A DNA stretch of 64,000 nt, taken from contig NZ_FOHW01000007.1 of assembly GCF_900111735.1 (NCBI RefSeq), positions 1-64,000 of the forward strand, read 5' to 3'. The DNA is from Pseudomonas graminis (lineage in GTDB: Bacteria > Pseudomonadota > Gammaproteobacteria > Pseudomonadales > Pseudomonadaceae). This document shows, piece after piece, positions 1 through 10,890 of this stretch. The notes below the pieces were generated by a model. The model saw only the letters and a program-made list of their open reading frames with translations. It was not told the DNA's origin and made no database searches. Numbering within the stretch: position 1 is the stretch's first letter; the number at the start of each line of letters is the position of its first letter. Position numbers and translations under genes: made by a program.

Positions 1-152
1 CGCTCCGCACGCACCTGTTCGACCCAGCGACGCAGCGCGGTTCGGCCAATGCTGAGGTTGTCGCAGACTTCAGGGACCGATTGTCCCTCGTCCAGCACCA
101 TGGCCGCTGCTTTGAGTTTGAATTCGTTCGAGTAAGAAGTACGCATGCCCAT
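1..152 (-). CDS. IS3-family transposase OrfA, partial (N-terminus)
   Basis: The visible 50 residues, starting MGMRTSYSNEFKLKAAAMVL, are the helix-turn-helix N-terminus of an IS3-family OrfA (HTH_Tnp_1 type), which binds the IS ends. The segment VPEVCDNLSIGRTALRRWV is the recognition helix region. Two in-frame ATGs exist (152 and 146). GAGG lies 4 nt before the first and 10 nt before the second, so either could be used. The gene runs off the left edge, so whether orfB and the frameshift signal are intact is unknown. Confidence 0.85.
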   Translation of the reverse strand, partial: MGMRTSYSNEFKLKAAAMVLDEGQSVPEVCDNLSIGRTALRRWVEQVRAE

Positions 153-217
153 AACACCTCGGATTTGGGCGCTATCTTAGCGCCCGATTGAGATGTCCAA
201 AATCATTAAGCCAGTTC
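1..217 (-). mobile_element. IS3-family insertion sequence, one end only
   Basis: This is the 5' end of an IS3-family element whose transposase reads leftward out of the window. On the minus strand the tip reads TGAACTGGCTTAATGATTTT, and the 5'-TG terminus is usual for IS3 elements. The tip abuts half of a REP inverted repeat that has lost its outer 10-11 bases, so 217/218 is the inferred insertion junction. The other IS end and any target duplication lie outside the window, so the terminal inverted repeat cannot be confirmed. Confidence 0.7.
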
Positions 218-296
218 AGCTTGCTCGCGATTGCTGTCTACCAGGAAACGCTTTGTGTCCGCCCCACCGCATATCGCGAGCAAGCTCACTCCTACA
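218..296. repeat. REP-type inverted repeat pair, left arm truncated by IS
   Basis: The right arm is complete (CGCGAGCAAGCTCACTCCTA, about 273-296). The left arm begins only at AGCTTGCTCGCGA (218-230) and lacks the expected GTAGGAGTG. Complete copies of the same family occur at 28598-28683 and 38573-38658. The missing part starts exactly where the IS end stops. Confidence 0.75.
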
Positions 297-317
297 GGAC
301 TCATAAGCCGGCAGAAA

Positions 318-348
318 CAAAAACGCCCCGAACCAGTCGGGGCGTTTT
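318..348 (-). terminator. Rho-independent terminator of rhlE
   Basis: The perfect stem CGCCCCGA/TCGGGGCG has a 5-nt loop and is flanked by A-rich and T-rich tracts on both sides. It lies 27 nt beyond the rhlE stop on the minus strand. The flanking tracts would also let it work in the other direction. Confidence 0.9.
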
Positions 349-374
349 ATTTGCTACTGAACAACCGGCGCTGC

Positions 375-2294
375 TTAACCTTCGCGGTTGCGGGTCAGCA
401 GGGCTGGTTTTTCACCGCGTGGGCGGCTTGGCAACTGATCAAGTTGCTCAGCCGAAGGGAAACGATCGCCCTTGGACTCTTTGTGCATGATCTTCGGTGC
501 TGGCTGACCGTCGCGAGGCCCGCGAACCGCTGGCTCCTGACGCGCTGGCTGGTCTTCGCGTGCCGGACGACGAGCACGAGGCTGGTCTTCGCGACGAGCC
601 TGACCGTCACGGCCGGAGCCGTTGCGAGGACCGCTGCGTTTGGCCGGTGCGCCGGCGGCGTCTGTGCTGGCGCCCGTTGCCGAACCACTGCCTGAACCAC
701 TGCGCGGACCGCTACGGCCCGGCGCCTGGCCGCGAGATGCGGGCGCGGCGCCTGTGGCAGGAGCGCCCGGACGACGACCGCGGCTCTGGGTCTTGTTCGG
801 ATAAGGACTGACGTAGTCGGCGCGGTTACCGAAATTGTCCACTTCATCATCCAGGAACTCGTCGGGAGCGCGATTCGCGCCCGCAGCCGCTGGTTGTGAC
901 TGGCGGGACTCGCTCGACGCGGTGCCCTGACGCGGCTTTTGAGGGCGCGCCGGACGTGCCGGGCGCTCGCCCGAGGGTGCGGCCGCTGCCGATGCCGGCT
1001 TTTCCTTGCCCTTGTCTTTGCCTTTGTCCTTGCGACCGCCACCACCGCCGCCGCCGTTCGGACCGTCGCCACGCGGGCCACGGGAATTGCGCGGATTACG
1101 CACGTCCGGACGCTCGCGAACTTCCGGCTTCTCGGCTTCAACGGCCGTGATGTCGAAGCCCATCAGATCGCCGTCGGCAATCTTCTGTTTGGTCATGCGC
1201 TCAATGCTCTTCAGCAGCTTCTCTTCGTCCGGCGCAACCAGCGAGATTGCTTCGCCGCTACGGCCTGCGCGACCGGTACGACCGATGCGGTGCACGTAGT
1301 CTTCGTCGACGTTAGGCAGTTCGAAGTTGACCACGTGGGGCAGCTGGTCGATGTCCAGACCACGGGCAGCGATGTCGGTCGCAACCATGATGCGAACGGT
1401 GCCGGCCTTGAAGTCGGCCAGCGCTTTGGTACGCGCGTTCTGGCTCTTGTTGCCGTGGATCGCCACAGCGCTGAGGCCGTGTTTGTCCAGGTACTCGGCC
1501 AGGCGGTTGGCGCCGTGCTTGGTGCGGGTAAACACCAGCACCTGTTCCCACGCGCCTTGAGTGATCAAGTGCGCCAGAAGCGAACGTTTGTGGTTGGCCG
1601 GCAGGCGGAACACGCGTTGTTCGATGCGCTCGACCGTGGTGTTCGGCGGCGTGACTTCGATGCGTTCCGGGTTGTGCAGCAGTTTGCCGGCCAGCGCGGT
1701 GATGTCCTGGGAGAACGTTGCCGAGAACAGCAGGTTCTGACGCTTGGACGGCAGACGCGCGAGGACTTTCTTCACGTCGTGAACGAAGCCCATGTCGAGC
1801 ATGCGGTCGGCTTCGTCCAGCACGAGGATTTCAACGTGGGACAGATCAACGCTGCCCTGACCGGCGAGATCGAGCAAACGACCCGGGCAGGCGACCAGTA
1901 CGTCAACGCCGCGCGCCATGGCCTGAACCTGCGGGTTCATGCCGACACCGCCGAAGATGCAGGTACTGACGAACTTGAGGTTTTTGGCGTAGATCTTGAA
2001 GCTGTCGTGGACTTGAGCAGCCAGTTCACGAGTCGGGGTCAGGACCAGAACGCGCGGTTGGCGCGGGCCGTGACGCTGGGATTTGTCCGGATGACCGTTG
2101 GGAAACAACCGCTCCAGGATCGGGAGGGCGAAACCACCGGTTTTACCAGTACCTGTCTGGGCGGCGACCATCAGATCGCGGCCTTGCAACACGGCGGGAA
2201 TGGCCCGCTGTTGCACTGGGGTAGGCTGGGTGTAGCCAGCAGCCTCGATGGCGCTGACTAAAGCCTCGGAGAGACCGAGGGAAGCAAAGGACAT
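375..2294 (-). CDS. rhlE: DEAD-box ATP-dependent RNA helicase RhlE
   Basis: This is a cytoplasmic RNA helicase of 639 aa that uses ATP to unwind short RNA duplexes, with likely roles in ribosome assembly, RNA decay and cold growth. The Q motif is at residues 3-38, Walker A AQTGTGKT at 45-52, PTRELAAQV at 87-95, DEAD at 160-163, SATFS near 190, and [11 protein letters not shown] near 335. After about residue 390 comes a low-complexity tail of some 250 residues rich in R, G, P, K and A. Such tails are typical of Pseudomonas RhlE proteins and usually bind RNA or partners. The start is the ATG at 2294, which gives the standard RhlE N-terminus. The family is certain; the specific RhlE paralogue assignment is likely. 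Confidence 0.95.
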   Translation of the reverse strand: MSFASLGLSEALVSAIEAAGYTQPTPVQQRAIPAVLQGRDLMVAAQTGTGKTGGFALPILERLFPNGHPDKSQRHGPRQPRVLVLTPTRELAAQVHDSFKIYAKNLKFVSTCIFGGVGMNPQVQAMARGVDVLVACPGRLLDLAGQGSVDLSHVEILVLDEADRMLDMGFVHDVKKVLARLPSKRQNLLFSATFSQDITALAGKLLHNPERIEVTPPNTTVERIEQRVFRLPANHKRSLLAHLITQGAWEQVLVFTRTKHGANRLAEYLDKHGLSAVAIHGNKSQNARTKALADFKAGTVRIMVATDIAARGLDIDQLPHVVNFELPNVDEDYVHRIGRTGRAGRSGEAISLVAPDEEKLLKSIERMTKQKIADGDLMGFDITAVEAEKPEVRERPDVRNPRNSRGPRGDGPNGGGGGGGRKDKGKDKGKEKPASAAAAPSGERPARPARPQKPRQGTASSESRQSQPAAAGANRAPDEFLDDEVDNFGNRADYVSPYPNKTQSRGRRPGAPATGAAPASRGQAPGRSGPRSGSGSGSATGASTDAAGAPAKRSGPRNGSGRDGQARREDQPRARRPAREDQPARQEPAVRGPRDGQPAPKIMHKESKGDRFPSAEQLDQLPSRPRGEKPALLTRNREG

Positions 2295-2561
2295 GAGTAA
2301 TCCTGTCTTGAGTTGGGGCCATAGAGGCCCAAATAGGGATGATCTTCCAGGCGCAGACTAAAGGTTCTGCACTAACGTGAATGCGCTCGACCCTGCTGCG
2401 GTCATCGCACAGTCCTTGGAAGGTGCAATGGCGTCCGGTCCTGTGGAGGTCTGTAAGTTCAACTCGGGCAGGGGCGCTAAAAGTGCGCTGCTGACGTGTT
2501 CGAGAAGTCTTCTGTGAGACCGTGCACCCGGGCGCAAGCCTGGCGGGGACGCCGGAGTATA
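2295..2561 (-). promoter_or_regulatory. rhlE promoter and long 5' leader
   Basis: On the minus strand TGTTATACT (2564-2556) is an extended -10 element (TGnTATACT) with no convincing -35. Transcription from it would give an untranslated leader of about 255 nt before the rhlE ATG. No other gene fits in this stretch. Long structured leaders are common on cold-inducible helicase mRNAs. Function here is inferred. Confidence 0.45.
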
Positions 2562-2570
2562 ACAGAGCAA

Positions 2571-3401
2571 TCACAACGCGCCGCTTTCCTGCTGCTCAAC
2601 GGTTTTATCGACACTTTCACCCGGTTCTTCAGGGCGTGCCGTCGACATTTCCCCGGTGTACCGCTCCACCAGTTCTGCGTACGCGGGTTCACGCTTGAAT
2701 CGCTTCAGTTCTGCACTGAAGCGCTGGACCAGCAGGTCCATGCCGGCATTGGGGCGCAGCGCCAGGTACTGGCCCCGATGATTGAGCACGACCGGCAGCT
2801 GACTGACCTGGCCTTCCAGCTTGAGCCGCTTGATCATCTGCCGCCCCAGCAGGCGATCGGTCACCATCAGATCGATGCGGTCGCGAATCAGTTTGCCGAA
2901 GTTGGCTTCATGGCTCGGCGCGGGCTCCCGGATGAACGACGTCGAGTTGTCGAACGCCGGGCTGTATCGATAACCGGGAGAGACGCCGACGGTCAGCCCG
3001 TGCAAGTCCTCCATGCTGTTGAATGCATGGGGCCTGGCATTGGCCTGAAACAGCACCCAGTCGACGCTCGACAACGGTTCATTCGGATACAACAGATCAG
3101 CGCGCGCCTCGTCCTTGAAGATGTCGAGAACGCCGTCGGCTTCGCCTTCACTGAGCATCATCAGGCAACGCTTCCAGGGTAGAAACTGCCATTCGACGTC
3201 GATGCCCAGGCGCTCGAAGACAATCGACGTGGTGTCGTAATCCAGGCCGGAGGCGTGGTTGCCGTCCACGATGACGTAGGGTGACCAGGGTTCGGTGACG
3301 ATCCGCAGCTTTTCGCCCAGCGCGCTGAAGCTCAGGCAGGCGAGGAGAGCAGCAACGGATAGGGGGAAGATGGGCGACATGCGCGCGAGATTACGACGCA
3401 A
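2571..3401 (-). CDS. Periplasmic solute-binding protein (amino-acid type, SBP_bac_3)
   Basis: The protein is 276 aa with a signal peptide (hydrophobic PLSVAALLACLSFSALG) and a family-3 solute-binding fold, beginning KLRIVTEPWSPYVIVDG. Such proteins bind amino acids or other small polar solutes in the periplasm. No permease or ATPase gene is adjacent, so it is an orphan binding protein or a sensor-type member. The TTG start at 3401 supplies a basic n-region (MRRNLAR). The ATG at 3380 is the alternative. Neither has a clear ribosome binding site. The ligand cannot be told from sequence. Confidence 0.8.
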   Translation of the reverse strand: MRRNLARMSPIFPLSVAALLACLSFSALGEKLRIVTEPWSPYVIVDGNHASGLDYDTTSIVFERLGIDVEWQFLPWKRCLMMLSEGEADGVLDIFKDEARADLLYPNEPLSSVDWVLFQANARPHAFNSMEDLHGLTVGVSPGYRYSPAFDNSTSFIREPAPSHEANFGKLIRDRIDLMVTDRLLGRQMIKRLKLEGQVSQLPVVLNHRGQYLALRPNAGMDLLVQRFSAELKRFKREPAYAELVERYTGEMSTARPEEPGESVDKTVEQQESGAL

Positions 3402-3536
3402 GCTAACTAAATAGAAGCAATGATTCTCAACAAAAGCTGAAGGCAGGGCTCAATGGCGGGGCTGGCAGGCCTCGGGGTGACGAAGCCTGCCGTTGAAGCT
3501 GTTCCGCATTTCAATCCGTTTGAATTGAAACGCCGG

Positions 3537-4382
3537 TTACGCAGAGAGCTTCAGATTGTTCCAGACCGCCAGGCTCGGTTCGGCCTGATTCAGCGTGTAG
3601 AAATGCAGACCGGGCGCGCCGCCGTGCAGCAGTCGCTCGCACATTTCAGTGATGACCTGCTCGCCGAATGCCTGAATGCTTGCCGTGTCGTCGCCGTACG
3701 CTTCCAGCTGCTTGCGAACCCAGCGTGGGATCTCCGCACCGCACGCGTCTGAGAAGCGCGCCAGTTTGCTGTAATTGGTGATCGGCATGATGCCTGGCAC
3801 GATCGGGATATCGACGCCCATCTTCTGCACGCGCTCGACGAAGTGGAAGTAGCTGTCGGCGTTGAAGAAGTACTGGGTGATCGCACTGTTGGCGCCGGCG
3901 TTGGCCTTGCGCACGAAGTTCTTCAGATCGTCTTCGAAGTTGCGCGCCTGGGGGTGCATCTCGGGGTAGGCAGCGACTTCGATGTGGAAATGATCGCCGG
4001 TTTCTTCACGAATGAAGCTCACCAGGTCGTTGGCATAACGCAGCTCACCGCTGGCCATGCCCATGCCGGAGGGCAGGTCACCGCGCAGGGCGACGATGCG
4101 TTTGATGCCGGCTTGCCGGTACTGCGTCAGCAAGCTACGCAGGTCGGCCTTGCTGTCACCGACACACGACAGGTGCGGTGCGGCAGGGATGTGCACTTCT
4201 TTTTCCAGCTGCAGCACGGTGTTGATCGTGCGGTCGCGCGTGGAACCCCCGGCACCGTAAGTGCAGGAGAAGAAACTGGGGTTGTAGCTGGCCAGCGTAC
4301 GCGCCGTGGCAAGCAGTTTTTCATGACCAGCGTCGGTCTTCGTCGGGAAGAATTCGAAACTGTAGCTACGGTCTTGGCTCAT
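3537..4382 (-). CDS. metF: 5,10-methylenetetrahydrofolate reductase
   Basis: MetF (281 aa) reduces 5,10-methylene-THF to 5-methyl-THF using FAD and NAD(P)H, supplying methyl groups for methionine synthesis. The start MSQDRSYSFEFFPTKTDAGH, the segment FFSCTYGAGGSTRDRT and the segment RIVALRGDLPSGMG are diagnostic of the TIM-barrel family. GGAGAC precedes the ATG at 4382. The 24-residue upstream extension in frame is repeat-derived and rejected. It lies 180 nt downstream of ahcY on the same strand, so the two genes probably share the SAH riboswitch. Confidence 0.97.
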   Translation of the reverse strand: MSQDRSYSFEFFPTKTDAGHEKLLATARTLASYNPSFFSCTYGAGGSTRDRTINTVLQLEKEVHIPAAPHLSCVGDSKADLRSLLTQYRQAGIKRIVALRGDLPSGMGMASGELRYANDLVSFIREETGDHFHIEVAAYPEMHPQARNFEDDLKNFVRKANAGANSAITQYFFNADSYFHFVERVQKMGVDIPIVPGIMPITNYSKLARFSDACGAEIPRWVRKQLEAYGDDTASIQAFGEQVITEMCERLLHGGAPGLHFYTLNQAEPSLAVWNNLKLSA

Positions 4383-4393
4383 GGAGCGAGTCT

Positions 4394-4562
4394 CCAGCGG
4401 CAAGCTACAAGCCATAAGCTGCAAGAGTGGCGGTGCGCCGTATCCTGCAGCCAAGGCTTGTCACCTGGTGCTGCTAAATGCTTGGACGATTTAAAGCCTG
4501 ACGCGGCAAGTCATTACAACGGTGATGCCTTTACTTGCCGCTTGAAGCTTGCCGCTTACTGC
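4394..4562. repeat. AAGCTGCAAG/CGGCAAGC-type repeat between ahcY and metF
   Basis: The gap holds short diverged inverted copies of CGGCAAGC, AAGCTGCAAG and AAGCTTGCCGCTT at 4394-4428 and 4533-4562. The same repeat family recurs at 6168-6256 and 61322-61396. I see no terminator in the gap, so transcription into metF is plausible. Confidence 0.6.
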
Positions 4563-6256
<1,694 letters not shown>

Positions 6257-6297
6257 GGGCACATCCACCACCGCCTCCCAAACACCCCGGAGCCCCC

Positions 6298-6702
6298 ATG
6301 AACTTTCACACACGCAAATGGGTAAAACCCGAAGACCTCAACCCAAACGGCACGTTGTTCGGTGGCAGCCTGCTGCGCTGGATCGACGAAGAGGCGGCCA
6401 TTTACGCCATTGTGCAGTTGGGCAATCAGCGCGTTGTGACCAAGTACATTTCCGAGATCAACTTCGTCAGCGCCTCGCGTCAGGGCGACATCATTGAGCT
6501 GGGCATCACGGCCACCGAATTCGGCCGGACTTCCATCACCCTTACGTGCCAGGTGCGCAACAAGATCACCCGCAAGAGCATTCTCACGGTCGAGAAAATG
6601 GTCTTCGTGAATCTGGGCGAAGACGGCTTGCCGGCGCCACACGGCAAGACCGAAATCACCTACGTGAAGGATCAGTTCAAAGAAGAGGCGATCGACGGCT
6701 GA
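6298..6702 (+). CDS. Acyl-CoA thioesterase, hotdog fold (YciA type)
   Basis: The protein is 134 aa of the BFIT/YciA hotdog family, which hydrolyses acyl-CoA to free acid and CoA in the cytoplasm. N-terminal TLFGGSLLRWIDEEAAI carries the hotdog helix with its catalytic acidic residue, and FVSASRQGDIIELG follows. The start is the ATG at 6298 behind CCGGAG. A 19-residue extension in frame comes from the upstream repeat and is rejected. The gene stands alone between divergent and convergent neighbours. Substrate chain length is unknown. Confidence 0.9.
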   Translation: MNFHTRKWVKPEDLNPNGTLFGGSLLRWIDEEAAIYAIVQLGNQRVVTKYISEINFVSASRQGDIIELGITATEFGRTSITLTCQVRNKITRKSILTVEKMVFVNLGEDGLPAPHGKTEITYVKDQFKEEAIDG

Positions 6703-6756
6703 TACCGCAATGGCCTGCATCCTTGCATGGGGTTGCAGGCAAGCGTCTCAGCACCA

Positions 6757-7818
6757 TCAAGGCCGGGCGGTTGCCCTCATGAACTCACCCAGCGGCTCGG
6801 CATAGAAACGGGCCATATTGGTCGTACCGTGCCCGCGGGTTTCAGCACTGGCAGGAATCAATACAAGACGTGCGTTTTTCAGCTGGGCGAGGGATTTCTG
6901 CAGGGTCCCGGTCTCAGGTGGATTACGCTCGTCGTCTGCACTGTTGATTACCAGCACGGGCGCTTTGATTGCCGAGAGCTTGGGCGCGGTGTCGTAGTCC
7001 GCCGATGACTGCCATTGGTAGATGAAGTCGTTGGCGTCCCCCGGCAAAGGCGCTGCCAGCCGTTCATCAACCAGCTTGTCTGCCTGAGCTCGTGTAGGCG
7101 CCAAGGCCTGATAAGCCAGGGTGCCGCCGCTGGTGCCGAAGCCAAACATCACATTGGCCAGACGAAGGGAGGGCGGCTGGCTGGTGTAATTCCCCTCATT
7201 CCAGGCCGGGTCCTGCTTGATGGATTCGATCAACATGCGGCGCATGATCCAGTTGCGCGCCGACATCGCTGTGGGTTGCGAGGCCATCGGTACCAGAGCA
7301 TCCATCATGTCCGGCCATTTCTGGCCCCACATCCAGGTCTGCATGCCGCCCATGGAATTGCCCATGACCAGCCGCAAATGCTTGATGCCCATCCCTTCGG
7401 TCAGCAGGCGATACTGCGCCTGGACCATGTCGTCGTAGTTGTAGGCAGGAAACTTCATGCGTAAACCGTCAGACGGCTTGCTCGACTTGCCGACGCCGAT
7501 GCCATCGGGGGCGATGATGTAGTACTTGCCGGCATCCAGCGGTCGGCCCGGGCCAAACAGCTCGCCCCCAAACTCCTTGCCTATCATGTCAGTGGCGGGG
7601 CGATTGGTGCCGTGCAGATAGAGCACCGCCGGGTTCTTCGGATCGCCGACGGTGATGTAGCTCATCCGCAGGTTGTCCAGTTTTTCGCCGGTGTGAAACG
7701 TGAAGTTTGGTGCCGTCCACACCCCTTCCACTGCCGCTGGAACGCTTGCCGCAAAGGCCATTCCCGTCTGCGCTACGATCAGCAGCGCAGCGCACAGGCC
7801 ACTTTTGAAACCTCGCAT
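6757..7818 (-). CDS. Exported alpha/beta hydrolase (MetX-like fold)
   Basis: The protein is 353 aa with a signal peptide (SGLCAALLIVAQTGMAFAA, cleavage near residue 24), so it is probably periplasmic. The nucleophile elbow is G-N-S155-M-G-G. The catalytic aspartate is likely in INSADDERNPP, and the histidine in RGHGTTN. The overall layout resembles homoserine acetyltransferase-type hydrolases, but the export signal argues against methionine synthesis. It lies just upstream of otnI on the same strand, without obvious functional linkage. The substrate is unknown. Confidence 0.85.
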   Translation of the reverse strand: MRGFKSGLCAALLIVAQTGMAFAASVPAAVEGVWTAPNFTFHTGEKLDNLRMSYITVGDPKNPAVLYLHGTNRPATDMIGKEFGGELFGPGRPLDAGKYYIIAPDGIGVGKSSKPSDGLRMKFPAYNYDDMVQAQYRLLTEGMGIKHLRLVMGNSMGGMQTWMWGQKWPDMMDALVPMASQPTAMSARNWIMRRMLIESIKQDPAWNEGNYTSQPPSLRLANVMFGFGTSGGTLAYQALAPTRAQADKLVDERLAAPLPGDANDFIYQWQSSADYDTAPKLSAIKAPVLVINSADDERNPPETGTLQKSLAQLKNARLVLIPASAETRGHGTTNMARFYAEPLGEFMRATARP

Positions 7819-7874
7819 GGTCAGTTCCTCTTTTTATTTTTATGAGGCTTAGGTGTTGCTGAGGCCAATTGAAA

Positions 7875-8663
7875 TCAGCGCTTGAGGCTCTGCCAATCGC
7901 GCAGCCACTGCAGGCCTTCGCTGGTATCGCCTTTAGGCCGGTATTCGCAGCCGATCCAGCCGGTGTAACCCAGGCGATCGATTTCTTCGAACAGCCAGTT
8001 GTAGTTCAGCTCGCCCAGATTCGGTTCGTGACGATCCGGCACGCCAGCAATCTGAATATGACCAACGCCAGCGAAATCACGACGCAGTGTGGAGATCACA
8101 TCGCCTTCAACGATCTGGCAATGATAGAAGTCAAACTGCACCTTGAGGTTGGCCGCGCCGACTTCCTTGCAGATGGCTTGCGCCTGATCCTGACGATTCA
8201 GAAAGAACCCGGGCATGTCACGGGTATTGATCGGCTCAATCAGCACCGTGATGCCCGCCTTGGCGGCTTGTTCAGCCGCGTAGGCGAGGTTTTCCAGGTA
8301 TACCGCCTGATGGCGTTCACGCAATTCTTCACTGGGCAGCAAGCCTGCCATAACGTGAATCCGGTCGTTGCCCAGCACGTCTGCGTACTCCAGCGCGCGA
8401 GCGATCCCGGTGCGGAACTCTTCTTCGCGCCCAGGCAACGAAGCAATGCCGCGCTCGCCCGCCACCCAGTCTCCGGGCGGAGCATTGAACAGCGCTTGGA
8501 CCAGCCCGTTGTCGCTCAGGCGCTGCTTGAGTTCCTGAGTGCTGTAGTCGTACGGGAACAGATACTCGACGGCGCCGAAACCATCGGCGGCCGCTGCGCT
8601 GAAGCGTTCGAGAAAATCATGTTGCGGGTAGAGCATGCTGAGGTTGGCAGCGAAGCGAGGCAT
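7875..8663 (-). CDS. otnI: 2-oxo-tetronate isomerase / hydroxypyruvate isomerase family
   Basis: The protein is 262 aa with an AP-endonuclease-2-type TIM barrel, starting [20 protein letters not shown]. Family members interconvert 2-oxo- and 3-oxo-tetronates (OtnI) or hydroxypyruvate and tartronate semialdehyde (Hyi). [11 protein letters not shown] and QFDFYHCQ are family metal-site segments. Linkage to otnC, otnK and ltnD favours the tetronate isomerase role. It is the last gene of the operon, 22 nt after the permease. Confidence 0.88.
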   Translation of the reverse strand: MPRFAANLSMLYPQHDFLERFSAAAADGFGAVEYLFPYDYSTQELKQRLSDNGLVQALFNAPPGDWVAGERGIASLPGREEEFRTGIARALEYADVLGNDRIHVMAGLLPSEELRERHQAVYLENLAYAAEQAAKAGITVLIEPINTRDMPGFFLNRQDQAQAICKEVGAANLKVQFDFYHCQIVEGDVISTLRRDFAGVGHIQIAGVPDRHEPNLGELNYNWLFEEIDRLGYTGWIGCEYRPKGDTSEGLQWLRDWQSLKR

Positions 8664-8685
8664 GGTTATCTCCCAATTGAAGCCG

Positions 8686-10143
8686 TTAGACGAAAGGCCA
8701 GAGCAGCAGCGTCATCAAGAAACCGAGGGTGCCCAGAATGGTCACCAGGAAGGTCCAGGTGCGCAGGCCGTCGGCAACGTTCAGGCCTGCCAGTTTGGTG
8801 AACATCCAGTAACCGGCATCGTTGATGTGCGACATCGCCAGACCGCCACCACCCATGGCCAGGCAGAGCAGGGCCATGTGGTTGGCGCTCAGGTTCAGCG
8901 TCGCGATCAGCGGGCTGAGAATGCCGGCCGTGGTCACCAGCGCCACTGTGGTCGAGCCCTGGACGGCACGCAACAGCAGTGTCAGCAGAAAGCCCAGTGC
9001 GAGAACCGGCAGGCCGGTGTTGCGCAGCGCTTCGGAGACGACCGCGCCAATACCGGTATCGACCAGCACCTTGCCGAACACGCCGCCAGCCCCTGCAATC
9101 AGGATCACCATCGCTACGCCGGGCAATGCCGAGCCCACGACATCGGACACCTGACTGCGACTCCAGCCACGGCGCGAACCCAGCAGCCAGGCGCACAGCA
9201 GTGTGTCGATCAGCAAGGCTACCAGCGGCGCGCCGAGAACGGTCAGCACGCTGCGCAGCATTGAGTCGGCCGGCAACATCGTGGTCGCCAGTGTGCCCAG
9301 CAAGATCAGAATGATCGGCAGCAGAATCAGCGCGATGATGATTCCTGCACCCGGCGCTGGCGCTTTTGGCAGACGTGCCGCCAGGCTGCTGGCGTTTTCT
9401 TCCAGCCCCATCTCTTTGGTATGGGTCGCTTCAGACACCCGCGAGTAATCGTTGTTGGCCCAGGCCACCAGGTCTTCGTTGGTGACGTGGGAGCCATACA
9501 CTTCGCTGCGGATATCGTCGGTCATCGGGTAGACCTTGCGGGTCATGCGCCCCGCAATCAGGTAACCGATCAGGCACAGAATGCCCACCATCGGCAGCCC
9601 GAACATCAACACGCGACCCAGGTCCGCACCCAACTGACCGGCGGCTGCAACAGCGCCCGGATGCGGTGGCAGGAAGGCGTGCACCGACAGCAATGCAGCG
9701 CACATCGGCAGCGCATAAACCAGCAATGGCTTACGAGCAGCGCGGGCGACGCCATAGGCCAGCGGCATGAGGATGATCACGCCGACTTCGAAGAACACCG
9801 GAATACCGACCATGAAACCCGCCACGGTCAGGGCCAGCGGCGTGCGCCGGTTGCCGAAGCGGTTGATCAGGGTCTTGGCCAGCGCCTCGGCGCCGCCGGA
9901 CAGTTCGATGATGCGGCCGATCATCGCGCCAAGGGCAATGATGATCGCGATGTGGCCGAGGGTTTTGCCCATGCCGCCTTCGATGGTCGCTACCAGATCG
10001 CCCGGTTTAACCCCGGCCACCAGCGCCACGATAATGCTGACCAGCATCAGCGCCACGAACGGTTGAAATTTGTATTTCAGGACCAGAAGCAGCAACAGCG
10101 CAATGCCGGCTCCGGCGACGATCATGAGGAATAGAGGAGTCAT
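8686..10143 (-). CDS. GntP-family permease (probable tetronate/sugar acid:H+ symporter)
   Basis: This is a 485-aa inner-membrane protein of about 12-14 hydrophobic segments in the gluconate permease (GntP) family. Characteristic parts are [31 protein letters not shown], cut here to the opening [20 protein letters not shown], and [16 protein letters not shown]. Its place between otnI and otnC suggests uptake of D-threonate, D-erythronate or a similar four-carbon acid, like the GntP member of the E. coli ygb cluster. The hydrophilic loop around residues 205-250 is variable in the family. Confidence 0.9.
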   Translation of the reverse strand: MTPLFLMIVAGAGIALLLLLVLKYKFQPFVALMLVSIIVALVAGVKPGDLVATIEGGMGKTLGHIAIIIALGAMIGRIIELSGGAEALAKTLINRFGNRRTPLALTVAGFMVGIPVFFEVGVIILMPLAYGVARAARKPLLVYALPMCAALLSVHAFLPPHPGAVAAAGQLGADLGRVLMFGLPMVGILCLIGYLIAGRMTRKVYPMTDDIRSEVYGSHVTNEDLVAWANNDYSRVSEATHTKEMGLEENASSLAARLPKAPAPGAGIIIALILLPIILILLGTLATTMLPADSMLRSVLTVLGAPLVALLIDTLLCAWLLGSRRGWSRSQVSDVVGSALPGVAMVILIAGAGGVFGKVLVDTGIGAVVSEALRNTGLPVLALGFLLTLLLRAVQGSTTVALVTTAGILSPLIATLNLSANHMALLCLAMGGGGLAMSHINDAGYWMFTKLAGLNVADGLRTWTFLVTILGTLGFLMTLLLWPFV

Positions 10144-10227
10144 GTTGTGTCCCGTTGTTATTGTTTTCCGGCGAAGCCGGTCTGCCGAAAACCGGAAGGC
10201 CGGTTTTCGATCTAAACGCCGTTGGGG

Positions 10228-10890
10228 TTACCAGTTCACGCCAAACGTCTGGCGCAGTTCTTCCAGAGCCGCTGCGTCCAGCGGTTCAGGTTTGGGGTTG
10301 CTCATCAGCCAGAGGCGTGCGGTCTCCTCCAGCTCTTCCAGCGCATACGAAGCCTTGGCGACCGAGCTTTCCCAGATCACCGGGCCAAGTCGTTCGAGCA
10401 TCACGCCGCGCACGCTGTTCGCCAGTTTCGCTACTTGTTCAGCGACGTTCGGCGAGCCGGGGCGCTCGTAGGCAATCAAGGGAATGTGCCCGACCTTCAT
10501 CACCTGATACGGCGTGATGGGCGGGAGAATGTCGTCCGGTTTCCAGACGCCGGCCAGGGTCAGCGCAACCAGATGCGTCGAGTGGGTGTGCACCACGCCG
10601 CCGACGCCGGGATTGCGGTCGTAGACCTGACGATGCAGGGCCAAAGTCTTCGACGGCTTGTCCCCGGAGACCCATTCGCCGGCCAGATTGACCTTGGCGA
10701 TGGCCTCGGGATCGAGACGCCCCAGGCATGCGTCGGTTGGCGTGATCAGCCAGCCATCGTCGAGGCGGGCGCTGATGTTGCCCGCGCTGCCGACGGTATA
10801 GCCGCGTCCGAAAAGCAGACGGCCAATGGCGCAGATTTCTTCACGCTGCTTGTTTTCGGCGCTCACTGAACTGCTGGTTACGTTACTCAT
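10228..10890 (-). CDS. otnC: 3-oxo-tetronate 4-phosphate decarboxylase (class II aldolase family)
   Basis: OtnC (220 aa) belongs to the class II aldolase/adducin family. It decarboxylates 3-oxo-tetronate 4-phosphate to dihydroxyacetone phosphate. The metal-binding HTHSTHLVAL and the phosphate-binding GSAGNISARL are visible. Its ATG overlaps the stop of otnK (ATGA), so the two are translationally coupled. The enzyme completes the route from tetronate to central metabolism. Confidence 0.92.
   Translation of the reverse strand: MSNVTSSSVSAENKQREEICAIGRLLFGRGYTVGSAGNISARLDDGWLITPTDACLGRLDPEAIAKVNLAGEWVSGDKPSKTLALHRQVYDRNPGVGGVVHTHSTHLVALTLAGVWKPDDILPPITPYQVMKVGHIPLIAYERPGSPNVAEQVAKLANSVRGVMLERLGPVIWESSVAKASYALEELEETARLWLMSNPKPEPLDAAALEELRQTFGVNW

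Noticed and set aside
3395..3430. Fur box before the solute-binding protein gene
   Set aside because: GAGAATCATTGC resembles part of a Fur box, but symmetry is poor and nothing else points to iron uptake.
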